The notes beneath the pieces are model-generated. The model had not been told where the DNA came from. It saw only the letters and a program-made list of their open reading frames with translations, and ran no database searches. Shown here one piece after another: positions 12,683-25,600 of a stretch of 64,000 bases of DNA. Source of the DNA: Tribonema minus (lineage: Eukaryota; Sar; Xanthophyceae; Tribonematales; Tribonemataceae); assembly GCA_017506865.1 (NCBI GenBank), contig JAFCMP010000357.1, positions 439,001 through 503,000 on the forward strand, given 5' to 3'. The translations under genes were made by a program, and so were the position numbers. Position 1 is the first letter of the stretch. The number at the start of each line of letters is the position of its first letter.

Positions 12683-12947
12683 TTCAGGCTAACGCGGCAG
12701 AGTAGCACTAGAGCGCGCCAGACACACGAGCTCTCGCTCACCTACTACTAGTACTGAGAGTGCTTGCGCGTCCGAGCAGATCACTTGCGTTTTGCAGAGT
12801 TGTCGTACATATACGTGCGTACGCGGGGGGGCAGTGCTCATGACTTTTTGATTGTGTGTCTTACAGCATCACCAAGAAAGCAAGACTGGTGTGCGTAATC
12901 ATCATGATATAAATGATAAGCTGTACATGTACAGCCGCAAGAGAACC
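12683..12947. other. Short gap between Mo25 start and the upstream minus-strand gene
   Basis: About 265 bp that should hold the Mo25 promoter and 5' UTR plus the 3' end of the next minus-strand gene. No motif I can name. Confidence 0.4.
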
Positions 12948-14466
12948 TCACTGCAAGCCCAGCTCTGTCCGCATGACAACCACCCTCTGCCGCATCTGCT
13001 CATGCCGCTGCTGCAGCCTACGTAGCTCTGCAAGCGCCATCGCGGCCTGCTCTCCATCTCCACTGCCGCTGCTTGCACCGCCCTCGTCAACGCCATTGTT
13101 TGATGCACGATGCCTCTGTGGTACCGTTTGCCTACCTGCAGCCCTGTGCTGCACGCTGTTCCCCTGCGGCACCACGCGCACTGCATCCCGCACTGGCACT
13201 GCGTGAAAGCGCGGCGCGTTCAGACAGCGTCGTGGCGCGCCCTCCGACTGCGTGTGTCGCGGCCGCGGCGGCGCGCACGCCGCCAGTCCCATGCCCTTCG
13301 CGTTGCAGTGCTCATCGTGGCAGTGCTCATCGCTGTCGCCAGCGCTCAGCTCGCTGCCAGGCCCGTCACGCGCCTGCGGCCGCCTGCCCCCCCGCCCCCT
13401 TCCCGCAAGACCTCCCCCAGCCTGGCCTCGGGGCTCCCTGCCGTTGGCGCTGGCCCAATTGCCGGCATTAGCGGTAGAGGTGCTGAGCGCTGCTTCAGGC
13501 ACGGCAGCTGTAGCAGCAGCAGCAGCGATAGGAGGGTCCGTCGTGCGGGGGCGGCAGCGCTGCTCCGTGCGCGCCGCGTCCGCCGTGGCGCGGTTGATCT
13601 GCGCGAGGTTCTGCGAAAACTCGCGCACGCGCGCCGCGTTCGCGCGCTTCGCCTGGAGCTCTGGCGTATTGAGATCGGGCTGCAGCTTGCCCAGCTCGTA
13701 GTACGCCCTGCAGTGGCGGTCACATTGGTGCATTCAGTGTAGGCGCAGCGGACTGCATGTTTGTGCACAGAAGGACCAGGGTACCAGGATAGCACAGCCT
13801 TGTTGCATCTTGACCAGATGCAAATAGGCACATGACACCAGGGAGGCTTGAAAGCACCTGTGGGATGTGAGGGGCGTTGTTGGAAGGCGGTGTGAAGCCA
13901 CAGCAAAGGAACGGCGCATGCTCGTGGCACATGTGAGCTGCAAGAATGTGATCGCCGCTCACCTCGGGCGCGTCTTCCTCCACTCGCTCAGCGTGAACGG
14001 CGTGTACTCCACCGGCCGCGCCTTGCGGCTGTACAGCAGCAAGTCCGACTGCGCCTTGACGTGCTTGGCATTGATCTCCTCTCTCGTGGGCCCCTCACCA
14101 CCCCCCTCAGGCCCGTGCTGCGGATCCCCCAAGTTCTGCCTCACCGGCGCTGGCCTTCCCGGCATTTTCCCCGCGCCTGTGGCTCTCCTGTCCGCTACTG
14201 ACAAGGCCAGGCGGTGGTCCGGTCTGCCATCCGCAGATTGCGCTGCTGTCTCGCTGTGTGCGTGGATCGTGTTGATTGGCATCTCTGCGCCCCAGATAGG
14301 TTGTCTAGTGGGTGCACGGGTCTGCATCGGTGACTGCAGCGCCGGCGGTTGATCCCGGTAGTTTTCCAGGTATGTTGGGTCCAGTGACATGGCGGGCGGA
14401 CACTGATCATGCATATGCTGTTGTCCTTCGTAGGGAGACTGAGACTTGACGCCAAATGCCTCATTG

Positions 14467-14511
<45 letters not shown>

Positions 14512-15062
14512 TGCTGCTGATGATGATGATGATGCTGCTGCCAATTGCTGCTGCTGTGTTCACCCATCATGTCCGGCGTGTCATCCATAACGTAACCAGT
14601 GCCTTGATGGTGTACTGCCGGTGCTATGGCATAGGGCACATCAAACACAGGTGCACGAACGCCTGCGTCAGCCGCAAACAGCTGCTGGCCTGCCTGCTGG
14701 AGTTGGTGCCTGCTGGCGGCGCTGCTGCTGGCATTGTGTCGCCTTAGGCGCATCTTTGCGTAGCTGTTGGCTGGTGCCTTGAGCATGCTGCTTATGCCCT
14801 GGGGCGAATGAGACAGGCGCACCCCTGCTTCGGGCACGGCTTGCCCTGCTGCTGCCATGTAATAATCCAATGAATCGCCGGCGGTGCAGCTGTTTGACAC
14901 CACATGCTGGTGATCCTGGTACGGGTGCTGCCGACGCCGTCGCTGTCCAGCCTTCGCGACGTCTCCCTGAGTAGCATGGCGTTGCTGTGCATCTAGTTCG
15001 TCCTCCTCCAGCAGAGGATTGGCATGAGCATGCACTCGACAACGATCCTGCTTCATGCTCAA
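12948..15062 (-). CDS. Polyglutamine protein with a JHY-like motif, possibly ciliary
   Basis: Two minus-strand exons, 15062-13963 and 13707-12948, join in phase 2 (donor GTGAGC, acceptor CTGCAG) to give 619 aa. Further upstream exons are possible because the first Met has no independent support. The N-terminal half is low complexity and carries a His run followed by about 17 Gln encoded by a CAG tract. Across the junction lies the one conserved-looking block, PVEYTPFTLSEWRKTRPRA then YYELGKLQPDLN and KRANAARVREFSQNLAQIN. From memory this resembles the PYTL...YYELG...L-PDL block of JHY (C11orf63)-type ciliary proteins, but I cannot verify that by search. The C-terminus is Ala/Arg-rich and ends in a short coiled coil (AELRRLQQRHEQMRQRV). 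The coding call is fairly secure because the motif is continuous across a phased intron; the function is tentative. Confidence 0.6.
14468..14534. repeat. CTG/CAG trinucleotide tract with ATG/CAT repeats
   Basis: About 17 TGC units, one TTG interruption, then four or five TGA units on the plus strand. On the coding strand they encode a His run followed by polyglutamine. Confidence 0.92.
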
Positions 15063-16838
15063 AGCTTCTTCGGCTGCGTGCGGCTGGTGCTGCTGCTTCT
15101 ATTTGGTATTCAAAAAAAAGAGTGATGCGACTTCCGTTACATCTGAAACTGCAAAAGCCACAGAGCAAGCAAATACTTGCCTAGGCGAGCTGCAGCAGCA
15201 ATTGCGGCAGCGCGAGCTCGGCGGTAGCACAGCATCACACCCACTTGCTGAAAGCACGCTGGCAATCAGCATAATGGGTCGGTGAGGATGTTGTGTACAC
15301 CAACGGTGTCATGTGTGCTGTTGAAGCTGACTGTAATTGCTTTTGCGGACTCCATGTGGTAGTGTGTCACTGTCACGAGGCACTTGGCATGCCCTCCATT
15401 GCCCAACTATCAAAGCGCTCCACATATCATGCATTGTGCATGCTCAGCAGGACTGTGTGTGCAGCGCGGACACGCACCATCCTCATTTTCCATGGGGACC
15501 TGGTGAGCAGACTTCAGAAATCAGCTGATCTCAACAATGTCATGGGGCCCTGTGAATGCTATGCACTTGCGATGTGATGTTTCACAAGCATGGTTGCCGT
15601 GAGGTCAAAGATACTAGCTGCAGTCGCTGCATGGTAGCGTCAACCTCTGTGACTTCTGTGGCACCAGCAGCACTCGCGGTGGCTGCAACGGCATTTGCGG
15701 CCTCTGCAGTACTGATACTACTAGCGGTGTATGTAGAGACACCTGTTGCCAGTGGCTGCGGCCGAGCCTGCTGCACTCCACGCGACAGCTCCAAAATACA
15801 AATCGCTCCTGTCGCGCCTGCGCCGCCATTGCAACAGCTGCAATGTGAAGGCGCAGGCAGTGGCAATGAGCCGGGCACACATCCTGGCTAGAAGCACTGA
15901 TAGCAGCAAAGTCAGTGGGAGTGACGGCGCTGCCAAACGAATATCCCAGAAGTATGCCGGAACAACCAGCAGCAGCAGAGCCTCGGACGGCGCTGGGACC
16001 AGATGATGCAGTACCTGCACACTGCACTGCAGCGCCTGCCGCATCCGTGGCAGTGCAGTCAGCAATGGCGGCAGCGACAGCAGCGTTGGTGTTGGCAATT
16101 GCAAGTGGCGGCGACCTGAGGACACCAGCACCCGCAGCACCTGCTCTGTCGGGTGCAGCAACAGCGGCACTTGAGGTCAAAAGCCGAAACGCAGCGCCTA
16201 TGCACAGCAGCATAAAAGGCAGCATGCATGGTTTCCGCTCATGCAGCCCTTGAGGACAGCGATGGCGTCTCTGCTTATGGCAAGCATCGATGAGCCTGAC
16301 CATGTGCCTCTACCAGTCACATTGCCACAGCAGCCATCAATGGGACCTCTTCCACTGCTGAGCCACCCGGGCGAGAGAGTCAACACCGCCACCAGTTGCT
16401 CACGGTCAAGCTGCTGGATACTGGACGCTTGAGGGGCATAGCACTAAGCAATCGCCTACGCGCTTGGCCCTGTCTGTAGTGCATTACATGGCACAACCCT
16501 GGTGGACAATTCAACAAAGATGACCTTCACAGTGGCATGCAATGGGAATGGGCAAGTGGACATGGCTGAAGCTATTAAGGGAAGCCACAAAAGAAAAACC
16601 TGCCCGTGTACGGTAGTGCGTGTTGTCTTCCGTCTAGATTGAACACCAGACCCAGAAATACTTTTGAAGTAGTCAATACCACGACAATGACTGATCATCA
16701 GTATACGCAAATGAGCATATTAGATTGTGTCTGCATCGATGTCAAGCATTGCTGGTGTGACCAGTACAATCAGGTGTGACCAATAAAATCAACGCAAGTG
16801 AGGACCATTGTGCCATTTGCGAGAAACATTGCAGACAG

Positions 16839-16866
16839 ACAAGACAGACAGACAGACAGACAGACA
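16839..16866. repeat. (CAGA)n microsatellite
   Basis: About six to seven CAGA units in a row just before a larger tandem duplication. Confidence 0.85.
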
Positions 16867-16890
16867 ACAACGCACAATGCCAATCTGCGC

Positions 16891-17156
16891 ATAGCTGCGA
16901 TGAGCGTGTCGTTACCATGCGTGAGCCCCCTCTCCCCCCCCCCTCCCCCAAACACCCCGGAACTAGGCAAGCTGCGACCACGATGCGCACCGCTACCTCT
17001 TTGCATGGCTGGCGACTAGGAGATAGCTGCGCTGAGCGTGTCGTTACCATGCGTGAGCCCCCTCTCCCCCCCCCTTTTCCCCAAACACCCCGGAACTAGG
17101 CAAGCTGCGACCACGATGCGCACCGCTACCTCTTTGCATGGCTTGCGACTAGGAGA
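16891..17156. repeat. 132-bp tandem duplication, two copies
   Basis: Copies begin at 16891 and 17023 (ATAGCTGCG/C, then TGAGCGTGTCGTTACCATG) and run through GGCGACTAGGAGAT. Nearly identical apart from C-run length and single changes, so recent. No coding function visible. Confidence 0.9.
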
Positions 17157-17981
17157 TCAACTATTGCCTTGACAAGGGGGAAAAAACACTCTACAAGGCT
17201 ACGAAGCTGGTCCGGAAGCACGTAGCGTACACGAAAGAGTGAAACCTTTTCTGCCTCGCTTCCCGCGCGTGCGCACGCGTGCAGTGCTGCTGCTGCCGCG
17301 CCTGGCCGCCAGCGGATAAAGCGCCGGGGCCCGAAAAAAAAAGAGGTGTGTACTGAGAACTGAACGAGAGGGAGGCTTGATGGGGGGGGCGCAGCGCACA
17401 GCGCCCGCCAAGAGGCGCAGGTGATCCGCTTCGCCGCCCATCATGCACAACACACACATCACACCTCGACCACCACTGCGCGCTTAGATAGCCGCGTATG
17501 CGAAGAGTCACCCATCCCCCCCCCCCCCCCCCCCCCCCCCCCGGCACTGTCTGGCGCCGCGGCAGCGCTATGCCCGCTTGTCCCCCCCCCCGCTTCCCTC
17601 CTGACTGCTTGTCCCGTGTGGATGAGGACCACCTCACTGAGGCGGCAGGCAGTGCCACACCCTGAAACACACACACCATCCCCCCCCCCCGCCCCCCGCC
17701 CCCCCCCAGTACCCCCTCGCTCAGCCCCCCCACCGCGCAGCCCCCCCCCCCCTAACAAAACAGGGGGATGACTAGTAGGATACAACCAGACCAGCTTCCT
17801 AAGCGGCGCGTTCGCAGCGTGGTCTTGCATGGCAGATAAGCGTTGAGTCTCTCCGAGCCGAGGCTGCATGGCGCCGCCGCACTCTATGTGCGCATGCCCC
17901 CCCTTCCCCCGAACACCCCCTCCTCCCCTCCTTCCTCCCCCTGCTCCTGGGGGGCGCGCCCTGGCGAAAATGGGGGGCTCA

Positions 17982-20900
17982 TCAGCCCTGCACCAGCTTC
18001 CACAGCAGCGCGTTCGCGCCCCAGTCCTTACTGTCGGGGAAGTTCTTCTTGGTGGCGAGGATGACCTGGCGCGCGCCGGCGGAGCGGAGCGCTGCCACGC
18101 TGGCCCTGCGCGTGTCAATGATGGTGCGCAGCGCGTGCAGGCCCTGGGACTGGACGATGCTGTCCTCCGGGTTGGCGCGCATCGTGTCCTGTGGAGGAGG
18201 ATGCGGCGGCGAGTGAGTGCGCCGTGTGATACGGTAGGTATTCCTTCCATCTGATACGGTATGTATCATGTGGTAGCAAGAATGTGAGCGATGACGTGAA
18301 TGCTATCAAACCTCCTACGTTAAGTTGCGCTGTCGGTGGTGCGATGGGCGTGTAGTGGTGTCCGTGTGGCAAGCGTGTGTGCAAACAACTGACAAACAGT
18401 TATGAGGTATGTTTTGACAGCAGGCACGTGCAAACGCACATGCAATGCCTACGGTGACATAGCACCAAATGGCAGTTCTCAGTGAGTGGGGGGGTGTTAC
18501 AAGGTAAGGTAAGATAGGTCCATTGTGTCAAGCACAGATCTTTCCGCGATTCAGGTAGTGATAGGTCCTCTTCAAATTATTACCTTCCACACATATTAGA
18601 TTGCTATGTTTTGCAGTAGCTGATACATTGATGCCGCTGTCAGTTTGGTCACAGTGATGCACATGATGCAACATGCGCGTATGAACGCAAAGAGTGGAGC
18701 TGTGCGAGTATGCAGATGGGGTGGGTGGTGCTTGAAGTTACCTATCTGTCAAACTATGAATGCGCGGAAAAGGTGCCAAGAGGTCTGCAGCTGTACATGA
18801 CTTGTTTGAAAAGGTGCGTGCGGAAAGGGGCACTGCACCCAACTTGATTATGATGGCAACGCTTGCGAGCACGTCAAATATCAGCAAAGCTCATGAGTAA
18901 GCTGGCTGACTGCGAGGCTGTTTGCCTCTGAACAGCGATTGCATTCTTGCATCGCATCAATCAGATTGCTTGCATCGCATCAATCAGATTGCAGTCGTTT
19001 GCATTGACTGATTACCCTGTCTAGCATGAAGTCAGTTGCACAAATGGTTGCAACTTACAACACCTCTAAAGTAACTCTTTGTGACAGTCGCTCTACCCCA
19101 GTCATGTGTTGATGGTGTCATACTATCACCTCAACAGCGCAACCTGCATCAAACACTAACATGGTAGTTGATGAATCGCAAAAAACTGCACGACACTCAT
19201 ACGTTGTGATAATAAATGTCATATCAACAGTACAGTATAGATCAAGCGCCAATACAATACTTGAGAAACAGGAAATCTGCACCACAAAATAAACTATGTA
19301 AGAGCTACAATATTCCTAAAGCACATAACAATGCACAAGCAAAAGTCAGGTAAATGTCGCATATCTACACCTAGTGTCAAACACAGAAGCCTGGTACCAG
19401 GATTGCATCATACTACACATGCCAAGTTTCATTTGCTGAATGCCTTCCTCAACAAGCTGCTTGTTGTTCCCTACAAATATGCAATCCAGTGGGGCCTACA
19501 GAGCTGATCAGCACATTAATCAAGAGCGTGTTGCATGCAACCACACGCCTATGAATGGGAAATGTTGACTATAGACTTGTAGCGACACGGTCTTTTTGAA
19601 TTTCAATTCATGTCAAAAACTCACTGGGCTTGCACCTTCATCGTGCAGCACACAGTCACATCTGCAGTTCTGCACTCACAGAGGTTCAGATACTTTAAAT
19701 GTACATGAGCGTAGCAGTAAAATTAGAAAGGATACTGCTAATCATAGCAGGTACTTGCTGAGTTCTGTATCTAATGTCGACACCAAAAACGGTGCAACGC
19801 AAGAGACGGCTTCAACATACAGAGCCTCGTGAATAAAATCTACAAAAGATGACACAATTCTCGCCAATTACAACAATCTGCGGACCTTTATGTGTTCAGC
19901 TAAGTCATTGTCAAATTGGAACAGCAGCTGAACATGGGTATGGTAGTCCTCCAGCATCAACTATGAGTCAACACAGAAAATGAAAAGTATATCCTCGGCA
20001 GACAAGCACACACTTTTTTCCAAACATAAATGTAACTACAAATTTCACACCAAAACTCACCAGGACCACCTTGTAGTCCATCTCGCTGGTCAGACTCGCA
20101 GCCGCCGCGCTCGACGCACCACCCTCCGCGGGCGCCGCGGCAGTCTCCGTCACAGTCGCCGTGGGCGCGACCTCCGCCGCCTCCGCCTCCGGCGCGCCTG
20201 CCGCTGCCGCCACAGCGCTCGGCGCTGCCTCCGCCACGTCAGCCTTGGACGTCCCCATGTTGGACAAAGAGGGCCGCTTGGTGACCACCTGCACGAGCTT
20301 GGCGAACTTGGACGTCTTCTTGGCGGGCACCTTGAAGGAGCCGCCGCCGGCAGTGGCGGCGGCAGCGGCGCTGCTGGTGTTGCTGACGGTGCTCTCAGAG
20401 CGCGTGTCGACCGGCGCCGCCGCGGCCACGCTCTTCTCTGCGCTTGCAGCAGCAGGCGCTGCCATCGCCGCTGCCGCCGCTGGCGCCTCCTCCGCAGTCT
20501 CTGCAGCAGGCACGCTCTCCTCCGCCGGCGCTGCCTCGGCTGCCTCGGCGGCAGCGGCGCCGGCGGGCTCCTCCGTCGGCAGCGCCGGGGCGGCGTCTGA
20601 CACTGCGGCCTGCGCAGCGTCGAGTGACTCGGTTGCCGCTGCCTCGGCGCTCGCCGCGGCGGCAGCAGCAGCATCGCCGAGCCCGGCAGCAGCAGCCGGC
20701 GCCTCGCCATCGGCAGCGACCTCCGCAGCAGCGGACGGCTCATCGGGCGCCGTGAGGCTCTCTGTCACACCCTCCATGAAGACGGAGGGCTCCACAGCTG
20801 CCGCCGGCTCCGCGCTGTCCTCGGCGGCAGGAGCGCGCTCCGCCGCCGCAGCCCCCGCCGGCGGCGCCTCCGCATCATCGGCGTCTGCGGCGGCGGCAAC

Positions 20901-22658
20901 CGCCGCGCCGCCGAGCACCGCGCCGCCCAGCGCCGCGCTGACGCTCTCACCAATGGCCTTGACAGACACCGTGGTGGGCTCCGCGATGGCGGCGGCCACG
21001 CTCTCCTGAATGGCGGCGACGGCGTCGGCGGATGGCGCCGCCGCGTCCGTCTCGCCGCCGTTCGGCGCAGCGGCAGCAGCAGCGTCCGTCACCGCCGCGG
21101 TGAGGCTCTTGGTGACCGCGTCGATGGACTCGGAGTCGGGCGCCGCGACTGCTGCGGCGACGCTCTCTTGGACGGCGGCGGCGGCCGACTCTGCGAGGGG
21201 CTCCTTGAGCGCCCCCTGCACCGTGTCGGTGATCGCGCCCACGGGGTCCGCGGGCAGCTTCGACACGGCGGCCTCCATGCTCTCCGCGAGCGCGGGCTCC
21301 GCGGCGGCCTCAGTGGAGGCCTGCGCGGGTGCGCCGGCAGCGCCGTTGACGCTCTCGTTCAGAGCAGGCGCGCCGTCGGCGGCAGCAGCGGTCGCGGAGG
21401 CCGCGTCGTCCGTGGTGGTGGTGGCGACGGGAGCAGCAGCGGCGGCGGGCGTGGTGGTGGCCGCGTCGGCTGCGGGCGCAGCGGCCGAGCGGTCGGCGAC
21501 GGCAGTGATCAGGCTGTCGACCGCTTCGCTGCTGGCGGCCAGCGGCGGCGTCGCTGCGTTTGCCGCCGCTGCCGCTGGGCTTGACGTCACGGGGCTGGGC
21601 GTCGTGGGCGCGTTGCCCCCCGCACTGGCGCTGCCGGCGTCGCTCTTGAGCTCTCCCTTGCCCTTCTTGGTGACGGCCTGCACGAGCTTCTTGAAGGTGG
21701 ACCGCTTCGACTTAGCGGCGGCCTTGGGGACCTGCGACGGCGCGGCGGGCGAGGCGATGGGGCTGGCGGTGGCGGAGCCGATCAGCGCGCCGAGCTCGCC
21801 GACGGCCTGCTCGATCCTCTGGTCCGTCATGGCCGGCACAGTCACCTCCATGTCCTCGATGGGTGCATCCTGAGTGGGGACGTCAGCTATCACCGACACC
21901 GCCGGCTCCTCTGCCGCTGGCTGGTCTGCTGCAGGCGAGGACTCGTCTGCTGCAGAAACTGACTTGTCTGCGTCTGTCGCTGCTTGGTCTGCCGGCGCCG
22001 CTGCCGCGCCATTGGACGCTTCGTCGGTGCCTTGCTCGGCATTTTCATCAGGCTCAGCGGCGGTGTATTCGGTTGTGCCGACGGTGGTGGTGGGCGCTTC
22101 AGCCAATGCCGCCTGCACGTCCTCCTGAAGCGCCGACACGAGGGCAGCAGGCTCGGTTGTAGGGGCTGCCTCGTAGACGCTCCTGTCGCCCTCGCCGGCA
22201 GCATCGGTCTCCGGCTCAGTCTCCACGAGTGGCGTGGGCGCCGACAGCTCCATGGCAGGATCGACCACCTGCTCGGGGGCTGCCTCGGCCTCTGGCTGCG
22301 CGACTGCATCAGCGTCCGACACTGTGCCATATGGCGCCATTTGTTCCTGCTCATTCTCGCCCTCGATCGACTTGGTGGCCTGAGCCGAAGATTCTGCCGC
22401 CGCAGCTGCCTCGCCTCCAGTGGCACCGGTCTTGAAGCTGCGGGTGCGCTTCTTGACGATAGCTACGAGCGCTATCAGCGCCAGAAGCGCCAGGGCCAGC
22501 ACAGCAGCTCCGGCACAAATTAGGTCTTTGTGCTCATGTTCGAAGGGGATGCTGTCGAGGTGCTTCCTCCACGCCGCAGGAGGGGTGGCCACCGGAGCTG
22601 GCGCCTCCACGACTGGGGGAACCTGCTGCTTCACTGCCTGTCTACGCTTGATGCCCAT
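17982..22658 (-). CDS. Ala-rich single-pass membrane protein with C-terminal armadillo-like repeat
   Basis: Two minus-strand exons, 22658-20061 and 18188-17982, joined in phase 0 by a 1.87-kb intron (GTGAGT...CACAG), giving 934 aa. The N-terminus is short and basic, then a transmembrane helix at about residues 47-68 (LICAGAAVLALALLALIALV) followed by KKRTR, so a cytosolic C-terminal bulk is likely. The middle is a long Ala/Glu/Ser/Pro-rich region with repeated S-V-x-A-A and E-S-V-A-A-A-type phrases. It contains two related basic blocks, FKKLVQAVTKKGKG and FAKLVQVVTKRPSL. After the intron the sequence reads VVLDTMRANPEDSIVQSQGL then HALRTIIDTRR and ends in WKLVQG, matching an armadillo-like repeat. 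I do not recognise the family. The splice is supported by the repeat being continuous across it. Codon bias is extreme (GCC/GCG), which also opens long shadow frames on the other strand. Confidence 0.7.
18946..18991. repeat. 23-bp direct repeat, two copies
   Basis: CTTGCATCGCATCAATCAGA plus TTG occurs twice in immediate succession within the long intron of the Ala-rich membrane protein gene. Confidence 0.9.
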
Positions 22659-25600
22659 ATTCTGTCAGTGGAGCACAGAAAAGTGCGAGGATGCGCCGAC
22701 TGTAGGAGTGAAGGTCAGGATCAAGCCGGCGAGCGGTGGCTGTATGCTGTTGTTGCAGGTGGTGGCGCTCTGCTCGGATTCAGGCTTCGTCGCTTGCCTG
22801 GCCGCCCCCTGCCTGCAACTCAACCAAAGATGATCCGGACTGTGTGTCTACCCCTCGAAGCTTCTTCAAGGGATTCGCTGCTCACTGCTGCAACTCCTTA
22901 CTTACTACTTAGGGTTGACGAGTAAGACCCTGACTGGGTGGCGTGGCACTGCAAACTTGTCTAGACGTCTAGGGCTGATGCATATGACGAGTGGGACCCT
23001 GTGCGCGAAAAAGGTCAGATGGTTGATGTCACCCTTTTTGCTACCAGAATACTACATGTACTTTTTATTGATTATCGCTCAGGGCGCGAAAAAGCCCAGA
23101 TGATGGTCTAACTTGATGCTGCTGTACGGAATCTGCATGTCGTGTGACTTATGAACGTACCTTGTGACGAAGTGTCTCGTGCACTATTCTTTTTCAGCTT
23201 GAGAGGCAAATCATTGATGTATGTGACGCTCGCTTCACAAGAGACAGCATTGAGACCCAAAAACAGGTACGTCATCAGAGGCAGAAGGACAAGTCGCTGA
23301 CCTGCTTGTTGTGGCGTACTTCGGTTGTGATGGCTTACTTCTGTCAGGGTTGCAGGCAGTGGTTGAGATTGCTGGTGCTGCCATGCAGCAAAGCAAGCAA
23401 TGTGTCCCAATACAGAACTTACAAGTGCTATTAGCAGCGGTTGGCTGACAGTATTGTCTCATGAGCACAGCACGTCACATTGGAAGACATATAATGACAT
23501 GCTAATGTTTCCAAACTGACAGCGACGGGTTTAAATGCTGTGGGTAAGTACCGCATGAATTCCTACACATGCTACATTGTATACCTGATGCAGAAGACCA
23601 AAACGATGGTACCGGTGTCAACGAACGAGACGTGCATATTGCCCCCACAATGCAAGCAAACAGCAGTTTGACAAGGACCTTGCAGTTGCTGAAAGAAGGC
23701 GCGGTGCTGCTCAAGCAAGTGTATTTATACAGCTCTGCATGGCGGCGGTGTCTCCGCTACAGCGGTCCCTAAGTAGTGAAGTGCGGAAAGGCACACTCAT
23801 ATCAGGATATTTCAACACCCGATTCCTGAACAACTGACTGCATGCGTTTGCCCTGACTTGTCTGTCTTGATCACATGGCAAGGTGGCAGCAGAGCATACA
23901 AGCAGCCGCTTGTTGTGGACTGATGAGTGCTGCAGTGCTGTGCTATTGGTGACAAAGCCGTTCACTCACACAACCGTCAGGCCTCCGCCACATGCGCCAT
24001 CCACACTGTGTGCCTGCACCCTCATGGGAATGACCAGCGTGCCTTCCACGTCGTCGCCAGTCAGGGGCTGCCAAGCCAGTGTCCCGTGGCCGACCATATG
24101 GCAGTCCAGACGCTCCCATGAGCGATCATTTTCAAGGAGTGGTTCATTGAGGCACTCGCAAACATCTACATGTAGCACCCGCCGGCACAAATTGCAGCTG
24201 TAGAGCTCAGCGCAGAGTCGCAGGATCGTCAGTTTGAGCGCAGATGTATGCTCGCCCTCCACTGCCTATGACATAATGCTCAGAAGCTGCACTGGCACGG
24301 GCGCCAGCGTCGCGCCTAAGTTGCTGGGGCAGTGGAGACACTATTGCAGACCTGCAATGCGGTAGACATTGCGAACCCCTGCAAGGAGGGTCCACAAGAC
24401 GCACGTCAGCACTCCACACTACTTGGTAATCAAGATTTGAAGAGACGCAATGTGCTGCCGTGACACCAGGATAGCCCGCCCAACTCTTTCGCACAACCAG
24501 GAGTGCCGAGCTTGCATCGCTTGTGGGTATGCACTAAGTGAGGACATGGTGGTTCAGTGATGGGGGTGAGAAATACGCAGCCAATGAGAAGGGACTGGTA
24601 CAGCTAAAGCCCACACAAGTGAGCAGCTGCTTGCCGTGCGCCAGCTTGCGTGCGTGCAACAACGGCGCCGCAAGACAAGGAATAACGTGCGATCATGTCA
24701 AGCACTTACTGTAGGCGGCACTCTCAGTGCCTTTCAATGTGCTGTGTTGAGCCCAGTGCTGCACAGATCACCAGAGCTTCATGGAAATGAATCAAAAGAT
24801 TGTAGAGCTCTAGGCGACAAGGGATGGTTAGCCGCAAGTGCCTTCCCCCGATAACCGTGGTCGCCGCTGCTGCAGTCATTCACCACGAGTCAAACAGTGC
24901 CATCATATCCACAGTAGTTGAAAGACTTCTGTGTGCAAGCTTTTTAGCGTTCAAGGGCATGGGTGTTCAAATTTGGAAGTGCTCTAACCCACTTCTCAGG
25001 TGTGAGTGGCTCGGGAATTGGGGCTGGTGACTCGACAAAGTGCTCAAATGCACTGACTTGCTGACGCCGCAGGGGCATGCTTTGAGTTCTCACTATCAGT
25101 AACCCAATCGAATTCTTACCCTGCGTCTGTTTGGTGCTGCGTTCCTTGCTCCTTCGTATCTGTATCAGCCTCTGATATTTATAAATATCTACATCAGCAT
25201 CTGATATTTATAACGATGGTGCAAGACAGAAAAACACGTACATGAGTAGTACTGAGGCAGACTGCTGAGTGCCATCATCTGCTGTGTTGAGTGCAGGCTG
25301 CACCAATTTATTGCAAAGCTTTTGGAGTATGACCGCTTTACACTACATGGTCCTGACGGTGGTTGGCTTTCGCATTGAGGCCCATGAAAGCGCATGTTCT
25401 GATGACTGTTCCAGGAATCATATTTCGATGGCTGCTGTGTTGGCTTTACGCATATTGCATTGAGAAGCGTCAACTGTGGAAGTATTGATCTGGGGCAGCA
25501 TCAGAACGAGCCCACAATCGTGTGCTTACCCTGAATGGTCAGCCAAAACCTTGGCATCACAGCACAGCGGCAGACAGTCACCTATGATCACTGCGGCCAA

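Larger units (their letters stand above)
15063..17981. other. Intergenic region with ambiguous GC-rich frames
   Basis: Contains Ala-rich open frames on both strands between 15556 and 16303, the longest being 229 codons on the minus strand at 16303-15614. They lack a recognisable domain and overlap each other, so I do not call a gene, although an upstream exon of the neighbouring minus-strand gene cannot be excluded. The rest holds a CAGA microsatellite, a 132-bp duplication, and several C homopolymers (for example 17516-17542 and near 17680-17755). Confidence 0.4.

Noticed and set aside
15614..16303. 229-codon minus-strand frame, and the Ala-rich plus-strand frames overlapping it
   Set aside because: Low complexity, no domain, no splice partner found. 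Could be an unrecognised exon but not supportable.
20161..21873. Ala-rich plus-strand open frames opposite the Ala-rich membrane protein
   Set aside because: GCC/GCG-rich DNA reads as Ala/Gly/Arg on both strands. Only the minus strand has the membrane helix, basic blocks and a phased downstream exon.
23966..24262. Minus-strand frame with a plausible terminal-exon look
   Set aside because: Reasonable amino-acid composition and an acceptor-like GGCAG, but no partner exon or recognisable family. Left as a note.
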